Shown one piece after another: positions 13,077 to 25,242 of a DNA stretch of 64,000 bases. The notes below the pieces were generated by a model. It saw nothing but the letters and a program-made list of their open reading frames with translations. It did no database searches and had not been told where the DNA came from. The DNA is from Thelonectria olida (lineage: Eukaryota > Ascomycota > Sordariomycetes > Hypocreales > Nectriaceae). Position numbers and translations under genes: made by a program. Position 1 is the stretch's first letter, and every line of letters starts with the position of its first letter. Location of the stretch: the NCBI GenBank assembly GCA_020736575.1, contig JAGPYM010000007.1, positions 1,612,001 to 1,676,000 of the forward strand, written 5' to 3'.

Positions 13077-15018
13077 TTAAGAATAGTTAAGCCATCCATG
13101 CCATGGATTTCTCATACGCTCCGCCTTTGTCATGGTAAGGTAGGCCGTGTTAGCAAGCCGCTCCCCTAGTATTTTAAACTTATGTGTCGACGCCCCCTTT
13201 TCAAAGAGCATATCCAACTCAAGATACGATAATTTCTGAGTCTCTGGTAGCCGGAAGTAAGTCCAAATCAAACAAACAAGAGCTGTTCCGGCATAGACAA
13301 AGCAAGACTTCCCTTCCAAGTCCCACGCCGTCGGATTGAGCATCTGAGGCGCGACAACATTGTTGATGATAGTGAAGATATTATATACCACTCTTGCGAG
13401 GGCAATTGTCTTGACCCTAAGACGCGTAGAGGGAATTTCTGCCACGATGACGTAGCAAGTTGGGCCAATGGTTAAGTTGTAAGCAAACGTGGTCGTGATG
13501 AGGATCGCGCCCAATGTCCAGTTCCGGGCAGGATGGCCCTCCAGCGCTATGGCGAGAATCCCACCCAAAGCCAGAAGCGCACAAGACACAGAGAGTCCTG
13601 TGAGGTAAAGCTTGCGACGACCGATATGGGAGAGCAAGAACCAAGAGATGATGCCTCCAACCAGAGCCATGCCATACATTCCCGTAGCAAGGCTGAACGA
13701 CTTTGATGAGTCGAAGCCGGCTTGCTCCAAGAAGTACGGTGCGTAGCCTGTCAGTGTCCATCCGCAGAGCGCTTGGCAACTCCAAACCATGCATGAGATC
13801 TCGGTTCTCCGAAGATTGGCACCTTTGAACAAGTCGGCGTAACTAGCCCCGCCATAGTTAAGCTTGCGTTCGACTCGATTGGTGTGTTCCATCACAGCAA
13901 TGGTGTCGTCGATGTCGAGATGCGACTGCTTCGTAAGGCGTTGCAGGGCATGTCGCGCTTCGACTTGTCTCTCGCGGCGAATGAGCCACCCTATCGGAGC
14001 CGTTAGCACTTTTCTATGGTAGCAGACTGAGACAACTCTTACATGGGCTTTCTGGGGCAAAGCAAATCCCGATCAGAAGAGGGACTGCCCAGGCCCACTG
14101 CAGGGCGAATGGTACGCGATAGGACCACTCAGAGGTGTTATGGATAAGGGAACGGAGGATGCCAGTTCCCAGTAGCTGGCCAATGACCCAGCACATGTTG
14201 ACGTTGCTAAGTAGACAGGCGCGAATGACTGCAGGCACCACCTCGGCGGCGTATGTGGCTGCTAAAGTCTGGATGACACCCCACGATACACCTTTGAACT
14301 CATTGTTAGCTTTGATGAAGGTAGGGAAAGCAGCCGGAGATACCATGGGATGAGGAAGGAGAAGATAATGACATGCTAACTTACCACAGATAGCTTGAGA
14401 AACAAGCAAAACGGTAATGTTGTGCGCAAAGAAGGCGGGAAAGATGCCAAAGCACATCCACACCAGACTAAGAAGCATCATCTTGCGGTACCCGATGTTG
14501 TATGTGACGTATCCATGAGCCAGAAGACCAAGGACCTCGCAACCAACGGCCGCATTTTGCAAGCCCATTTGCCAGAGTGGTGAAATCTCGTAGATGGGTC
14601 CGGACGGCGACTCAGAGAGTTCTCCGTATCTGCGTCTGAACGACGGGAAGGCTATGAATCCGGCTATTAGGGATTTGTCGTAGCCTTCCATGACGACAGT
14701 AAGGAAGAGTAGTAGTGACCATCCAATTGCTTTCGGGTACTGTCTGCAGCAGTTCAACAAGGTCATCTCCTTCTCGGCCTTTAAGCCACGCTGCACACGA
14801 GTGCCCGTATCATCGGAGCTGCTGGATCCTCGAGGGAGCCATAGCACGTCTCGAGCGTCACCAGGCTGGTCTTCCAGTGGTGTATGAGTGGCTTCGGGTG
14901 CTGAGACGTGAGTTTCGATCTCTGTGATTTTGACAATTCCCTTTTTCGAACTGACAGGCAGCAAGACTATCTCGTCCTTGCTACTGTTCCCCGAGGCGCC
15001 ACTAGAAAGGCCGAACAT
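13077..15018 (-). CDS. MFS sugar transporter (maltose/alpha-glucoside permease-like)
   Basis: Plasma-membrane sugar:proton symporter of the fungal MFS sugar porter family, about 598 residues after splicing. Two introns are clear. The first, 14292-14384 (93 bp, GTAAGT...AAAG), is in frame and would add an odd loop after SQAICG if retained. The second, 13991-14042 (52 bp, GTAAGA...ATAG), restores PESPWWLIRRER, the family signature after the sixth membrane segment. Other landmarks are EGYDKSLIAGF in the first helix, the HIGRRKLYL loop, the RLPETQ motif, and LELDMLFEKG near the C-terminus as in maltose permease-like members. The N-terminal 90 residues are hydrophilic. Substrate is inferred only from resemblance; the protein looks divergent. 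It converges with the galactose oxidase gene, but co-function is not shown. Confidence 0.88.
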
Positions 15019-18000
15019 GGTGAGTAGAAATAATGATAATGAGCGGATGCCTTTCGGCGTTTCATGGGATCGACAGTCTCAGCGTCAACTAGCCAGGATT
15101 CTTCCTGCATCTGATGGGATATATACAACATGGCCATCAGCAAAACTCCCACTTCCCCTGTCTGCCTCGGCTGGATCAATTCCAGGCTGGGGTACGTAGC
15201 CATGCACCCCAGGTTCCGCCATTCTCAAGCTATCCCGCTATTCACGGCCGTTCTTCGGCGTCCTGAGGCTAGTTTGTTCTGGCCCTGGAGAAGAGTCCAA
15301 TCTGATAAGTAGCTTGCACCCGGAACAAGGTGCAATCTGGCCAAGTGGGTGTGTGTTCTCCTTGTGATGAAGCTGGCCTGACTCTTCTGGGCATTTGGCA
15401 AGTCAGACAAGCCAAAACGTTAGGTAACAATTGCTTAACGAGAACGGAGCATTACGAATGACTAACTGTGCGAAAGCAGCGAGGGTCAGGAGATGCTCCG
15501 CTCTGGATTCGTCCAAGACAGCCGGTGTTAACCGGTTCCTGAGCATCTCATCCACTTCTTCTTCTTCTAGAGCCAATCCCCGCACGTTTCCCCATGGAGA
15601 AGGGCTGACTAAGGTCCTTGACCCCTTTTTATTCATGGCGTGCATCACTGTGCGCAACAACAGCTCCGGCGAGGACATCCAGTTTTGTCGCAAACGCAGC
15701 CGTCAACGGGGCCATGATCCACGTGCCCAATAAGAGCCTCAACCGTCACGCCGGTTCTGGCAAGCATGCGGGCGCTAGAAGGCGTTGCGACGAACATGTG
15801 TCGAGTCTCGCCGAGAGAACGCCTAGCGACCGCGAATAGTTTCATCCTTTCATCCTCAAATGGCAAAGGGTGTTCGCTTCGGGACCTGCGCCGTCGAGTC
15901 TCCCGAGCGTCTGGGCAAGCAGATGACAGACTTCCGAGGGGGGTCACACCACGGAAACTGGACGCGAGCATCGGGTCTCGATTCCTTCAACCAGTTTTCT
16001 GCCATTTCTGGGTCGCCTTGTGCCTGCTCATTAAAGACTGCATCTATCGGCCCTTTCTCCGACTCAAGTGGCCCCCTGCGTCTTGTCAGGGCGGACCAAC
16101 AGCAGGGCTAAACTTGATTTTGACAACGGAGACCAGGGTCAGTCGACCGGAGGCGCCCGAAGCTGGCGACGAGCATCTGATGCAGCCTGGAGCTGATTGA
16201 AAAATGAAGACGCTCTCCAGAATCTATCGTCAGTGGCGCTCCGAAATGCGTGGCGACACTGGCTGTAGCATCGTTTCTTTCAGCAAACGGACGAGAAGTC
16301 AACATTGCCGAAGCACCCGAGAGTCTGTCGCGAGTCAACGTCCAAGCTTATGATGCTCGGTAATGTGGCTGGGTTTGCCGAGCCCTCCCTCTGGCACTAT
16401 CTTGGTATCCTGACACTGTGCTTTCTACTTCTTGTCCCTCCTCTCAAGCTCGCATCATCAGGTACCCGGTGCCGACCCCTCGACGGCCTTGCTGCGCACT
16501 CTCATGCTCCATCGTGGCTTTCACGAATTTCCAAGTGTGACACTCATGAGCATGCGGGGCCCCGCGAGTTTATTGCCCCAGATGAGAATGAAAAGGGCCG
16601 ATAACTGTGATTTATCGAGTCACTCTAAGAGACCTGGGGGAATATGCCCCGATTGACCAACGCCTCTTTTTTCGTAGGCAGACTGGGGTAACGGGAATGG
16701 GTATGTCTCGGAGAGTAAGCGATGGTTCCTGTTTTGATCTATTGATCCTCGAAAATCTGCGACATGTCGCCTCAATAGAACCGTAGGGTAGGCTGCGCGC
16801 CACCCAAAGCACAAATCGGCAGACAAGGAAAAATCATTTCGCGCTGTCTGAATTGGACGGATAAGCTGAATCGTGACCGATCATGTTATTATCCTCGTCA
16901 TTTAATCAGGTCGTAGAAGAAGGGAGTGAATCGGATGCAATGCAAGAGGTGGGTTATCAAGTAAGTATCTTTTCTACAAATCCCGACAGAATTACACGAA
17001 GACACTTTTTCAAGGCAACGACCACAGCCACCAAGCCAAAACGCGAGTTGGATACAATCTCTTCATTAATTGCTAGCGTCTACTCCTAAATCACGAGGTC
17101 GTTCATCCATTTCATTTCCATTGAGTAATCTTACAGACACATACTACACATCTTTCTCTGCAGCTTTCAGCATTTCAAGCGATTGAGGTATAAGTGACGA
17201 GGGGATTCGCTCACACCTGGTGATTACTCGTCGTGCTCACAGCCCTAATTATTCCCTCGGACGTAGTATTGGGAATTTTGCGTCATGGAGAATTTATTTG
17301 GGCCAGCAGGACAACACATCAACCTCCGACCTGGTATCTTATAGCGCTGTCATGCAGTACAAATTGTCCTAGTCTTTCGTGTTCTTGGATGAACCGTCGC
17401 ACCAGAGCAACTCCCCTACCTGGGCCGACCAGGATCCCTGGTGGATCGGGATCGTGAGGCAATCTGAAGTTGGAAGAACCAATTTGAATAGGGAAGCAAG
17501 CGCCATCATACATATCTCTTTCTCGGGCCCATCAGTTCATACAGCGGCCCTGGCTCCAGCCCTTCATATTGCTGTTGTTCAAGTGCAAGGAGATAATTCG
17601 TCGAGACTCTCTTGAAATCGCCTTCTCCGCTAAATATATCCTTACTCTCAAAAACCGCAACAAGATGCACCCTTTTAGGCTGCACTCGAGAAGACGAAGA
17701 GATGGAGTTGGAGCGGGGTTGGGGCATCAGGAGGCCTTTGATCAAATGTGAAGATGGAGTCTTCGGCCACTGCTCGCCGCCACTGACGATGCTTGCTGCT
17801 GGGCTCGACGAGACCGACCTCTGGCGACACACTTCCATCTTAACCCGTCCTCCTTGACAGCGGCAAATGCAAGCTCATGTACCGCCTCTCTCTGGTGCAG
17901 CCCATTCGATCGGAAATGAAGCCCACATGCCATCATTTTAAGCCAGAAATCCTTCTTACGAAATCCGGCACCATCGCAACTTTTCCCAGCCTCGTCAATC

Positions 18001-18658
18001 CACTCAGTTCTTGAGATCTCAGGTATCTTTCTCCATGCTACGGCTCATCAAGTTGTAGTGCTTCTATGTGCCAGTTTTCCGGCCTAAGATGATGCACATG
18101 GGTTGTCCGATGCAGAGTCTCGACTCGACTCCCAAAAAATGCACCGTCGGCATTGCATCTGTAGAAGTAGACGGCGTGGTTCATGGACTGACCCTCGCCC
18201 GTATATTGCAAGAAAAAATGGCCTCCTTTCCCTCGGGAAACGTGTCTAGATTGGTAGTCAACGTTCTCCAGATCGGCTACCACGGTCTCGAGACCGCAGT
18301 GTCGTTTACCCCTTTGGGTCAATCGAGGGGCGCGGTCTTCAGTATTGCCGGATTGGGATCTATCTCTGAGAGATTGCACACACCGAAGCTTGCGACAAGG
18401 GATAATAGTGCAGGGAAGGGGTGAAAATTAGTTCTTGTACAGAGCCAGTAATGCCACTAATGCCACGTTGAAGAAGGTACCAAATCGGAAGTTCGTCGTT
18501 GGAAAGGTCTGTAATCCCCAACTGCACGGTCACGGACGAATATTTCCATCAGGACCAAAAGGTCACAATTGTAGGAGGAAAGTATTATCTAAGGTACCTA
18601 GGGTTGAGTGCATGCCTTAATCGAGGATCGTCGGAGCTCTCCCCACGCCCGGCATACA
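15019..18658. other. Gene-poor region without a supported gene
   Basis: Over 3.6 kb there are only short frames (at most about 144 codons), overlapping on both strands and without domain signatures. The pair at 18038-18379 (-) and 18068-18424 (+) illustrates the ambiguity: neither shows a recognisable fold. The left end should hold the sugar transporter promoter. No repeats or RNA genes recognised. Confidence 0.4.
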
Positions 18659-18944
18659 TCATTTGAACGGAGCGTTCCACAGGGGCGTGCCATTCGGTTC
18701 AGTGCCGGGATAACTGCCTACCTTGATGACACTCCGTCCAGGAGGGATGTGGACCGCCGTCGGCTTGGTGTCATCTAGCCGGCTTGTGGGAACCGAGGTG
18801 CGATCCAGCCGATGGATACCTGTAGGCCACCCTCAAACCGACGGCATTAGTTAGTAATTGGATCCTCTACAGCCTCGGGGGCCTCGCCGCAGGAGTTTCA
18901 CGTGCCAGTACCTTGTGGTTTGTAAAGCAGGGGTGTGAGACGCC
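18659..18944 (-). other. Coding-like exon pair of an unknown or decayed gene
   Basis: On the minus strand 18659-18819 encodes a proline-rich tail with HIPPGRSVIKVG, ending in TGA. It is preceded by a well-formed intron, 18820-18911: donor GTACTG, a perfect TACTAAC branch site at 18850-18856, and a CTACAG acceptor 30 nt later. The preceding frame (LTPLLYKPQ) splices in phase but reaches a stop within about 35 bp unless another acceptor (CTCAG near 18945) is used. The splice signals and local GC content argue for real coding history. I do not recognise the product and see no 5' part, so it may be a gene remnant. Confidence 0.25.
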
Positions 18945-19495
18945 CTGAGGCTCAGAAGATAACCCACATACCTAATCTAGCAACTCGCAGCGGACCAGGC
19001 AGCTTATACAATGGATAAGTTGCCTAACCTCATTATGATATGGTAATGGATGAGTACTCTAGTTCTGCCATAACTTGGCAAAGCTTTCCTTGCTATTCGA
19101 GCCTATCTACCTTAAATTCTTTCTGAAGAGTCTGATATTATTTTATGTCCGGTGTAAAAAAGTGACAACTCAATGCCGAAGTTGGCGCTTTCGAACTTCT
19201 TTTCAAGGGGGAGAACACATCCCACGGTGCCAGCCATCATAATTTAACCACATATTGAGGCGGCCATAGCAGAGCTAACAACAGTATTGATATACTACCT
19301 AGGTAGTTAACGAAACCGGCTACTAGTACGCGACCCCTGGGATAAAAGTTGATTGAGGTTCTCTTCTAGTAATAAGAAGCCGAGACTGGTAAGTAACTAC
19401 AGCTTTTTCCTCTAGATATTTTGATCCAGATGGCTTTTAGTAGCTCTCTTGGGCTGCTGACCAACGGCAAGACATTGATGAATCGCTTGTCGCCG

Positions 19496-19843
19496 TCATG
19501 GCACGGTACTCAAAACCAGATAGTTGCAAGGTTGGTCCGTCTTCGACGGGAATGTCTGCAAGTCTGACACGTCTACTCTGGTGCCATTATCATCAACATC
19601 CTCAAGACAATTAAACGAGCACTGGAATGCTGTGTGAAACGTGAGAAACGTTGGTTCGTCCGTTACATCGTTGAGTTCAATTCTCCCGACGTCGAATACG
19701 TCGCTCGTAGCTTGTTGGATGGTGTGTTGCGAGCGGCGCTTTGTCTTTGCTGCCAGCACCATTTCTAGGGCTTCATTATATACGTCCCTCACATCCTTGC
19801 TGTAGATAAGTGTAAGAATGCATAAAATCTCTCTATTTTTCAT
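19496..19843 (-). CDS. Small hypothetical protein (weak)
   Basis: An ATG-started frame of 115 codons with no counterpart on the other strand. The product is soluble and acidic in its second half, with two cysteines in CSFNCLED, and has no signal peptide or membrane helix. It lies downstream of the SDR gene on the same strand. No family recognised; it may be chance or an exon of an unresolved gene. The flanking stretch 18945-19495 shows no further gene. Confidence 0.2.
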   Translation of the reverse strand: MKNREILCILTLIYSKDVRDVYNEALEMVLAAKTKRRSQHTIQQATSDVFDVGRIELNDVTDEPTFLTFHTAFQCSFNCLEDVDDNGTRVDVSDLQTFPSKTDQPCNYLVLSTVP

Positions 19844-19935
19844 ACTACTATTTTCATCTCACATCTAACAAACTCCAAGATAAACAAACCCTTTTGCAGC
19901 CTCAAGGCCTTCTTGTCTCGCGAGAATACCGCCGT

Positions 19936-21042
<1,107 letters not shown>

Positions 21043-21744
21043 CTTGAATGACTGATGGGTTGAATTCTAAGTACGAGAGATGCAATTGAAGGATGCTGTG
21101 AAGTTACCAGAACGGAGAACTAGAGCATTATTTATCTCCGAGCCGGGTATTGCTATCTTTGGTACAGATTATTTCTGCTAGTCTTGTGATCACCATCTCT
21201 AGTCACGGGCTTCACGCTTTGGCCACGTATCCATGTCTCGAAACCCAGAGCATGATGATCTGACGTGGAAAAAGGGATAGTGAACTGTTTGGAAACTTGG
21301 CTGATCGTTTGCTGGGTACAATTGTGGGCAAACGAGCAAGTCTCCCAAAGCCGATTGGTAAAGGAGTGGCGGTAAACGACACGAGTAGAGCATTTCCATA
21401 ACAAGGAAGCCGATGTTGCCGATCAAGGAGACTAGTTAGAACCCACTCAGAGTCCCACAGCCATCTTCAATAAATGTGTTATTAAGCAAAGTTGATTTAA
21501 TAGGTCGTTACTGCGTAGCGACCGACGAGGACAGCAGCCCGCCATCACTGGACGAGCCTGATATTACCACGATCATGGGGTTTTGAACGCCCAGCCCCCG
21601 TCGGGCATGGTGTCTACGTGCAACAACTTATAGTTCGTCGAGGCGGATGACAGCATCACGCCTACCAAGTATACAAATTGACCGTGACGAATGCAAATCA
21701 TCAAAGCCAGCTATCGAGATAATTCTTTGCGGCCCAAACAGCGC
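21043..21744. other. Intergenic region, promoter side of the SDR gene
   Basis: About 700 bp between the SDR start and the stop of the first HET gene. Only short frames with no domains; no repeat or regulatory motif stood out. Confidence 0.45.
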
Positions 21745-23727
21745 TTATCTGAGAATAAACTCCCTTATATCCAGTTTCGCGTCCACTAATAATTCCATAT
21801 TTTCCTTGCTCTTGTCCTCAAATAGCTCCCCATTCATAATGCCATGCATATACGCCTCTCCAACTATAACGAATTCCTCCCGTCCCTCAGTGCCCGTCTG
21901 CAACCGCCGCAAAATAGTTGCAACGTGCGATCCAAGCAACACAGAAACCACATCCCCGAGCTCCATCTCGACCGGCCCAAGCCCCATAAAGCCACCACGT
22001 CCTGTTATAAAAAAACGACGGTTCTCGGCCGCCAGCTGGAATGCTTGTTCAAGTTGTGCGGTGTATTCCTTCTGCCGCTTGAGCGCTCGTTCCCCCGCCC
22101 CTTCCGCACGTGCCTCTCTGGCGTGCTCTCTCGCTGCGGCTGTCTCTACAGCTTGAGACTCTTCCGTAGGGCCTGAATCAGTATCAGCATCAGAGTCCGA
22201 GTCCGAGAAGAGGTCGACTGTGGGCGTTCGTCCCACGCGGATTGTGGTTGTGAACCCTTCTTGGATAGTCACACCAGATGCGCAGCGAAAACTGCCGTCG
22301 CAGGGAATTTCTTCTCCTATGCTACCAGGCGTTCCGTCAGGATGGAAGCGAGATGTGAGAATCGCCAGCTCACGCCATTTGCTAAGAATGGCTTTGAGAG
22401 TTTCCGAGTCACCGACATATGGGAAGCCGATACCCTGAATGGTGGTGACGGCAATGCCGCGGACGACGATAGCATCGCCGTCATCTGCTAAAGATCTGAT
22501 GAGATCGCCAAAGTAAGGAACCTTGCCAGATGCATGGTGTATGCGACCCCAGGTATCGACATCTATGATGGGGTGGTTGTTCCGTGGAGTAGTCCAGTCA
22601 GGAGCCCATGACGGGAGATCGTTTAGCCGTAGCGGGTTCTGGCACGCGGCGAGTATATCAAGGCTGTGAGAGTTCCGAACAATGTGTTTGACAGTGCCGG
22701 TGTACACATCAGCTATTGATCTTGTGTAGTCCACGCGCAGCTCGTCTGAAGACGGGGGTGGTGGTGGAAACTCAGCCACAATCTCATCCTTGCAAACGCC
22801 AAGCACAGCGAATACTTTGTCTCTAGGATCCGTGGCTAGGGCTCTTCGGCGTGTCTGCAGAGCTTCTGCAAGGGTGAGCGGGCTGAGAGGTCGCTGCTGG
22901 CGAAACAGGACAAAGTTGTAGAGATCCAGATACTTGGCAATGAGAACACGCATTCCCATGTTCTGACGAGCAAGCAGCGGGGCTTCCAGCTCATTAATAG
23001 TCTGCGCCATAGTCTCGAAAGCAGCCCAGGAGACTGACTGTCGCCCGCAATGAACGGTCGCTGCTGGCGCGCATAGGATCTCTTGGAATATCCATGACCG
23101 ACTCCACCAAGCCTTGCTGAGAATCTCGAGGGCCACCGTCAGCCACAAGTCGTCCTTGGATGCTGTCTCGAAAAGCCATTGCATGAGCTTCTCAGAATCA
23201 TTGCTTTTGATGACTCGGTCGTGAAAATCTTGCACGAACGTGAGACCTTTCTCAGTCATTTTTGTGCTAGGACCTAAGAAAATGACAACTCGACTTGACT
23301 CTTCGTAGATGAAGCGCATTAGCATGACCTGTGCAGCTCTCTCCGTCAAGTCTTGCTGGTTAATGCAAAGAGCATCGACCCATAACGTGCGTTTCTTCGT
23401 GCGAGACCTGAGAGCAAGCAGAGCGGCGTGCAGGTTTCTTGTCACTGTTACGTCCCGATTGTTGAGCTTGATCGCGATGGGATTGCTGGGATCGCCCCAG
23501 ACGTACGATAGAGCTTCATATGCCGGATGGCTTGCTACTGCGGCGGCTGGAGGGTCCACCAAGTGCTCACCAGGAAACTTCTCAGCCGGCTTCAGATTGG
23601 AAGTGAGCAGGTCGCATTTAATGAGCGAACTGCTTCGCAGGGCGGGCAGAAGAGAGAGAAGCCGGATCTGCCGGAGTGATGTGTCTAGCTTTGAGTAGAT
23701 CGAAGAAGGAGCAGATGAGGACGCCAT
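21745..23727 (-). CDS. HET-domain (heterokaryon incompatibility) protein 1
   Basis: Intronless gene of 660 residues counted from the ATG at 23727. An in-frame extension to 23865 is rejected because family similarity starts later. The HET domain (about residues 65-210) shows the three expected blocks: AYEALSYVWGD, then LWVDALCINQQD, then a segment around RVVIFLGPST; AWWSRSWIFQEI follows. HET domains are death-inducing modules acting in fungal vegetative incompatibility, often TIR-like in fold. The C-terminus (RRFFITGRGGFMGLGP, then VIVGEAYMHGIMNGE) is the common tail of this HET subfamily. An Asp/Ser-rich stretch followed by a charged coiled coil (about 520-585) separates the halves. A second HET gene lies 2.6 kb away on the same strand. 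A role in nonself recognition is inferred from the family, not shown. Confidence 0.93.
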   Translation of the reverse strand: MASSSAPSSIYSKLDTSLRQIRLLSLLPALRSSSLIKCDLLTSNLKPAEKFPGEHLVDPPAAAVASHPAYEALSYVWGDPSNPIAIKLNNRDVTVTRNLHAALLALRSRTKKRTLWVDALCINQQDLTERAAQVMLMRFIYEESSRVVIFLGPSTKMTEKGLTFVQDFHDRVIKSNDSEKLMQWLFETASKDDLWLTVALEILSKAWWSRSWIFQEILCAPAATVHCGRQSVSWAAFETMAQTINELEAPLLARQNMGMRVLIAKYLDLYNFVLFRQQRPLSPLTLAEALQTRRRALATDPRDKVFAVLGVCKDEIVAEFPPPPPSSDELRVDYTRSIADVYTGTVKHIVRNSHSLDILAACQNPLRLNDLPSWAPDWTTPRNNHPIIDVDTWGRIHHASGKVPYFGDLIRSLADDGDAIVVRGIAVTTIQGIGFPYVGDSETLKAILSKWRELAILTSRFHPDGTPGSIGEEIPCDGSFRCASGVTIQEGFTTTIRVGRTPTVDLFSDSDSDADTDSGPTEESQAVETAAAREHAREARAEGAGERALKRQKEYTAQLEQAFQLAAENRRFFITGRGGFMGLGPVEMELGDVVSVLLGSHVATILRRLQTGTEGREEFVIVGEAYMHGIMNGELFEDKSKENMELLVDAKLDIREFILR

Positions 23728-24924
23728 TTTTGCACGAGAGGCTGTTTTGGAGTACTTGATAGCTTCCAATGGACCTCGCAGTACGACATTTATTAGAAGG
23801 GCGATCAATGCGTGCGGCTGAAGATGGAATCGTACTAGGTCAGTGAGCCTCTCGTCCATGTACACGTGATAGGTAATAAGGTGAAATGCACATTAACCAC
23901 ATTGGTCAATTAGACACGAACAGTCAGCATGACTGGGCCGCTGGTGTGCCCGACTAATAAGTTGCAAACTGATAAGGATATGGCCAATGTTTGCGTAGCG
24001 GGAAGCAAGAAGGAAACCTGGAACCAGACATTTTGATATGTATTGGTGCGGTGGAAGGTGAGTGGCATGATGTATTGTGTGCTTGACGGAATTACTCGGT
24101 TCATATGTATGTCAAGGGTAGGCGAATTAATATTGTGCCTTCGTATCTGATCTCTGCACGTGCCAACGATCACGTCAGAACTTCAGGCATCTTCCTGCAA
24201 TGGGGCTGTAATTTTGTGTGCGTATTCGCGCCTTCTTGGCGAGAGAAGACCTGGAGTTCCAAGTAGAGACCAAGCTCGATTTGGACGGCCAGCCAGGGTG
24301 GACGGACACCGTGCTCGTCGTCACAAATACTCCGTAGTAAATAAACAAGACCCCCCAAACCCGCCCACTTACCGTGGTCGCCGAACTGCAAGGGCATGTT
24401 ATTAGCATAATCGGCGACCTAATCTCGGTAGCATGCAATATATAAAGCACTGCATGAATTGGTGGACAATTCTAGGTTTGCGCTGAAACGCCCTTTTTCG
24501 CTTCAAGCATTGGGCTCTAAGTAATTGCTCTTCATCCTCGCCATCAGGGTGATAGCGAGGTTGTTATGGACCCCGGGACCATGCTATCCATCCTCCGTTG
24601 GGTCGTTGGTGGCCAGGGAGGGAGGAGCCTTATAAGACTACGCACGCCAGGTGGCTAAGCAAAGCCAACATGTATCTTCACTCACTGCTAGACTCTCGGT
24701 GGCTCGGTCGTTCCATACTCCAACGCCCAGATCCATTTTTCGCTCCGCCTATACCGAGACATCTTTTCTCTCACTCCTTATCCCGATATCGACCCGTCTA
24801 TCGACATCCACTGAAGAAACGGGATTGAGAAATGTTTGGTCATAGGAACCAACAGAACTCTCATGTGCTGCTCGTAGATCGATCAGGCAGCATTGATGGA
24901 CCTGGTATGAGATGATATGCCGTC
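23728..24924. other. Intergenic region
   Basis: This 1.2 kb stretch upstream of the first HET gene has only short overlapping frames on both strands, none with a recognisable domain. Confidence 0.45.
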
Positions 24925-25242
24925 ATGATTATTTCGACGTATGCTTACCAAGTTTCCATAGACAGACCCGGCGAAGGCCTGTTGGAGAACGGGAGAACGA
25001 ACCCTCCTAAACCAACCCTCACAAAGTCTTACATACTGTCTGTAGTTGCAGTAGTCTTGCTGGAACTGGCGTTCATCGCCATGGTCTCGGTAATATTCAT
25101 GAATTGGAAGGGGTGGAGTAAATCTTCCACCAGCGACAAGATATGGTTGATAGCGTTCCCCATTCAGACGCTGCTTACGATATTTGTCCTCACAAATTTC
25201 TTCCTCGTCTGTCGGGGGATTAGGAAAATCAACCATGCATAA
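24925..25242 (+). CDS. Small hypothetical two-helix membrane protein
   Basis: An ATG-started frame of 105 codons. After a polar N-terminus of about 35 residues come two clear hydrophobic segments: one of about 27 residues from SYILSVVAVV to FMNW, and one from IWLIAFPIQTLL to FFLVCRG. They are joined by a short polar, lysine-rich loop, and the protein ends in a basic tail. This pattern fits a small integral membrane protein and is better than the antisense frame 24883-25257. No family recognised, and there is no neighbour whose job would explain it. It could be an exon of a larger gene or a chance frame. Confidence 0.35.
   Translation: MIISTYAYQVSIDRPGEGLLENGRTNPPKPTLTKSYILSVVAVVLLELAFIAMVSVIFMNWKGWSKSSTSDKIWLIAFPIQTLLTIFVLTNFFLVCRGIRKINHA

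Noticed and set aside
14292..14384. 31 extra residues in the sugar transporter reading frame
   Set aside because: GTAAGT and AAAG borders and loss of a membrane-loop match show that this is an in-frame intron, not a coding insertion.
23728..23865. 46-residue N-terminal extension of the first HET protein
   Set aside because: Possible by frame, but it has no family similarity; the ATG at 23727 is the likelier start.
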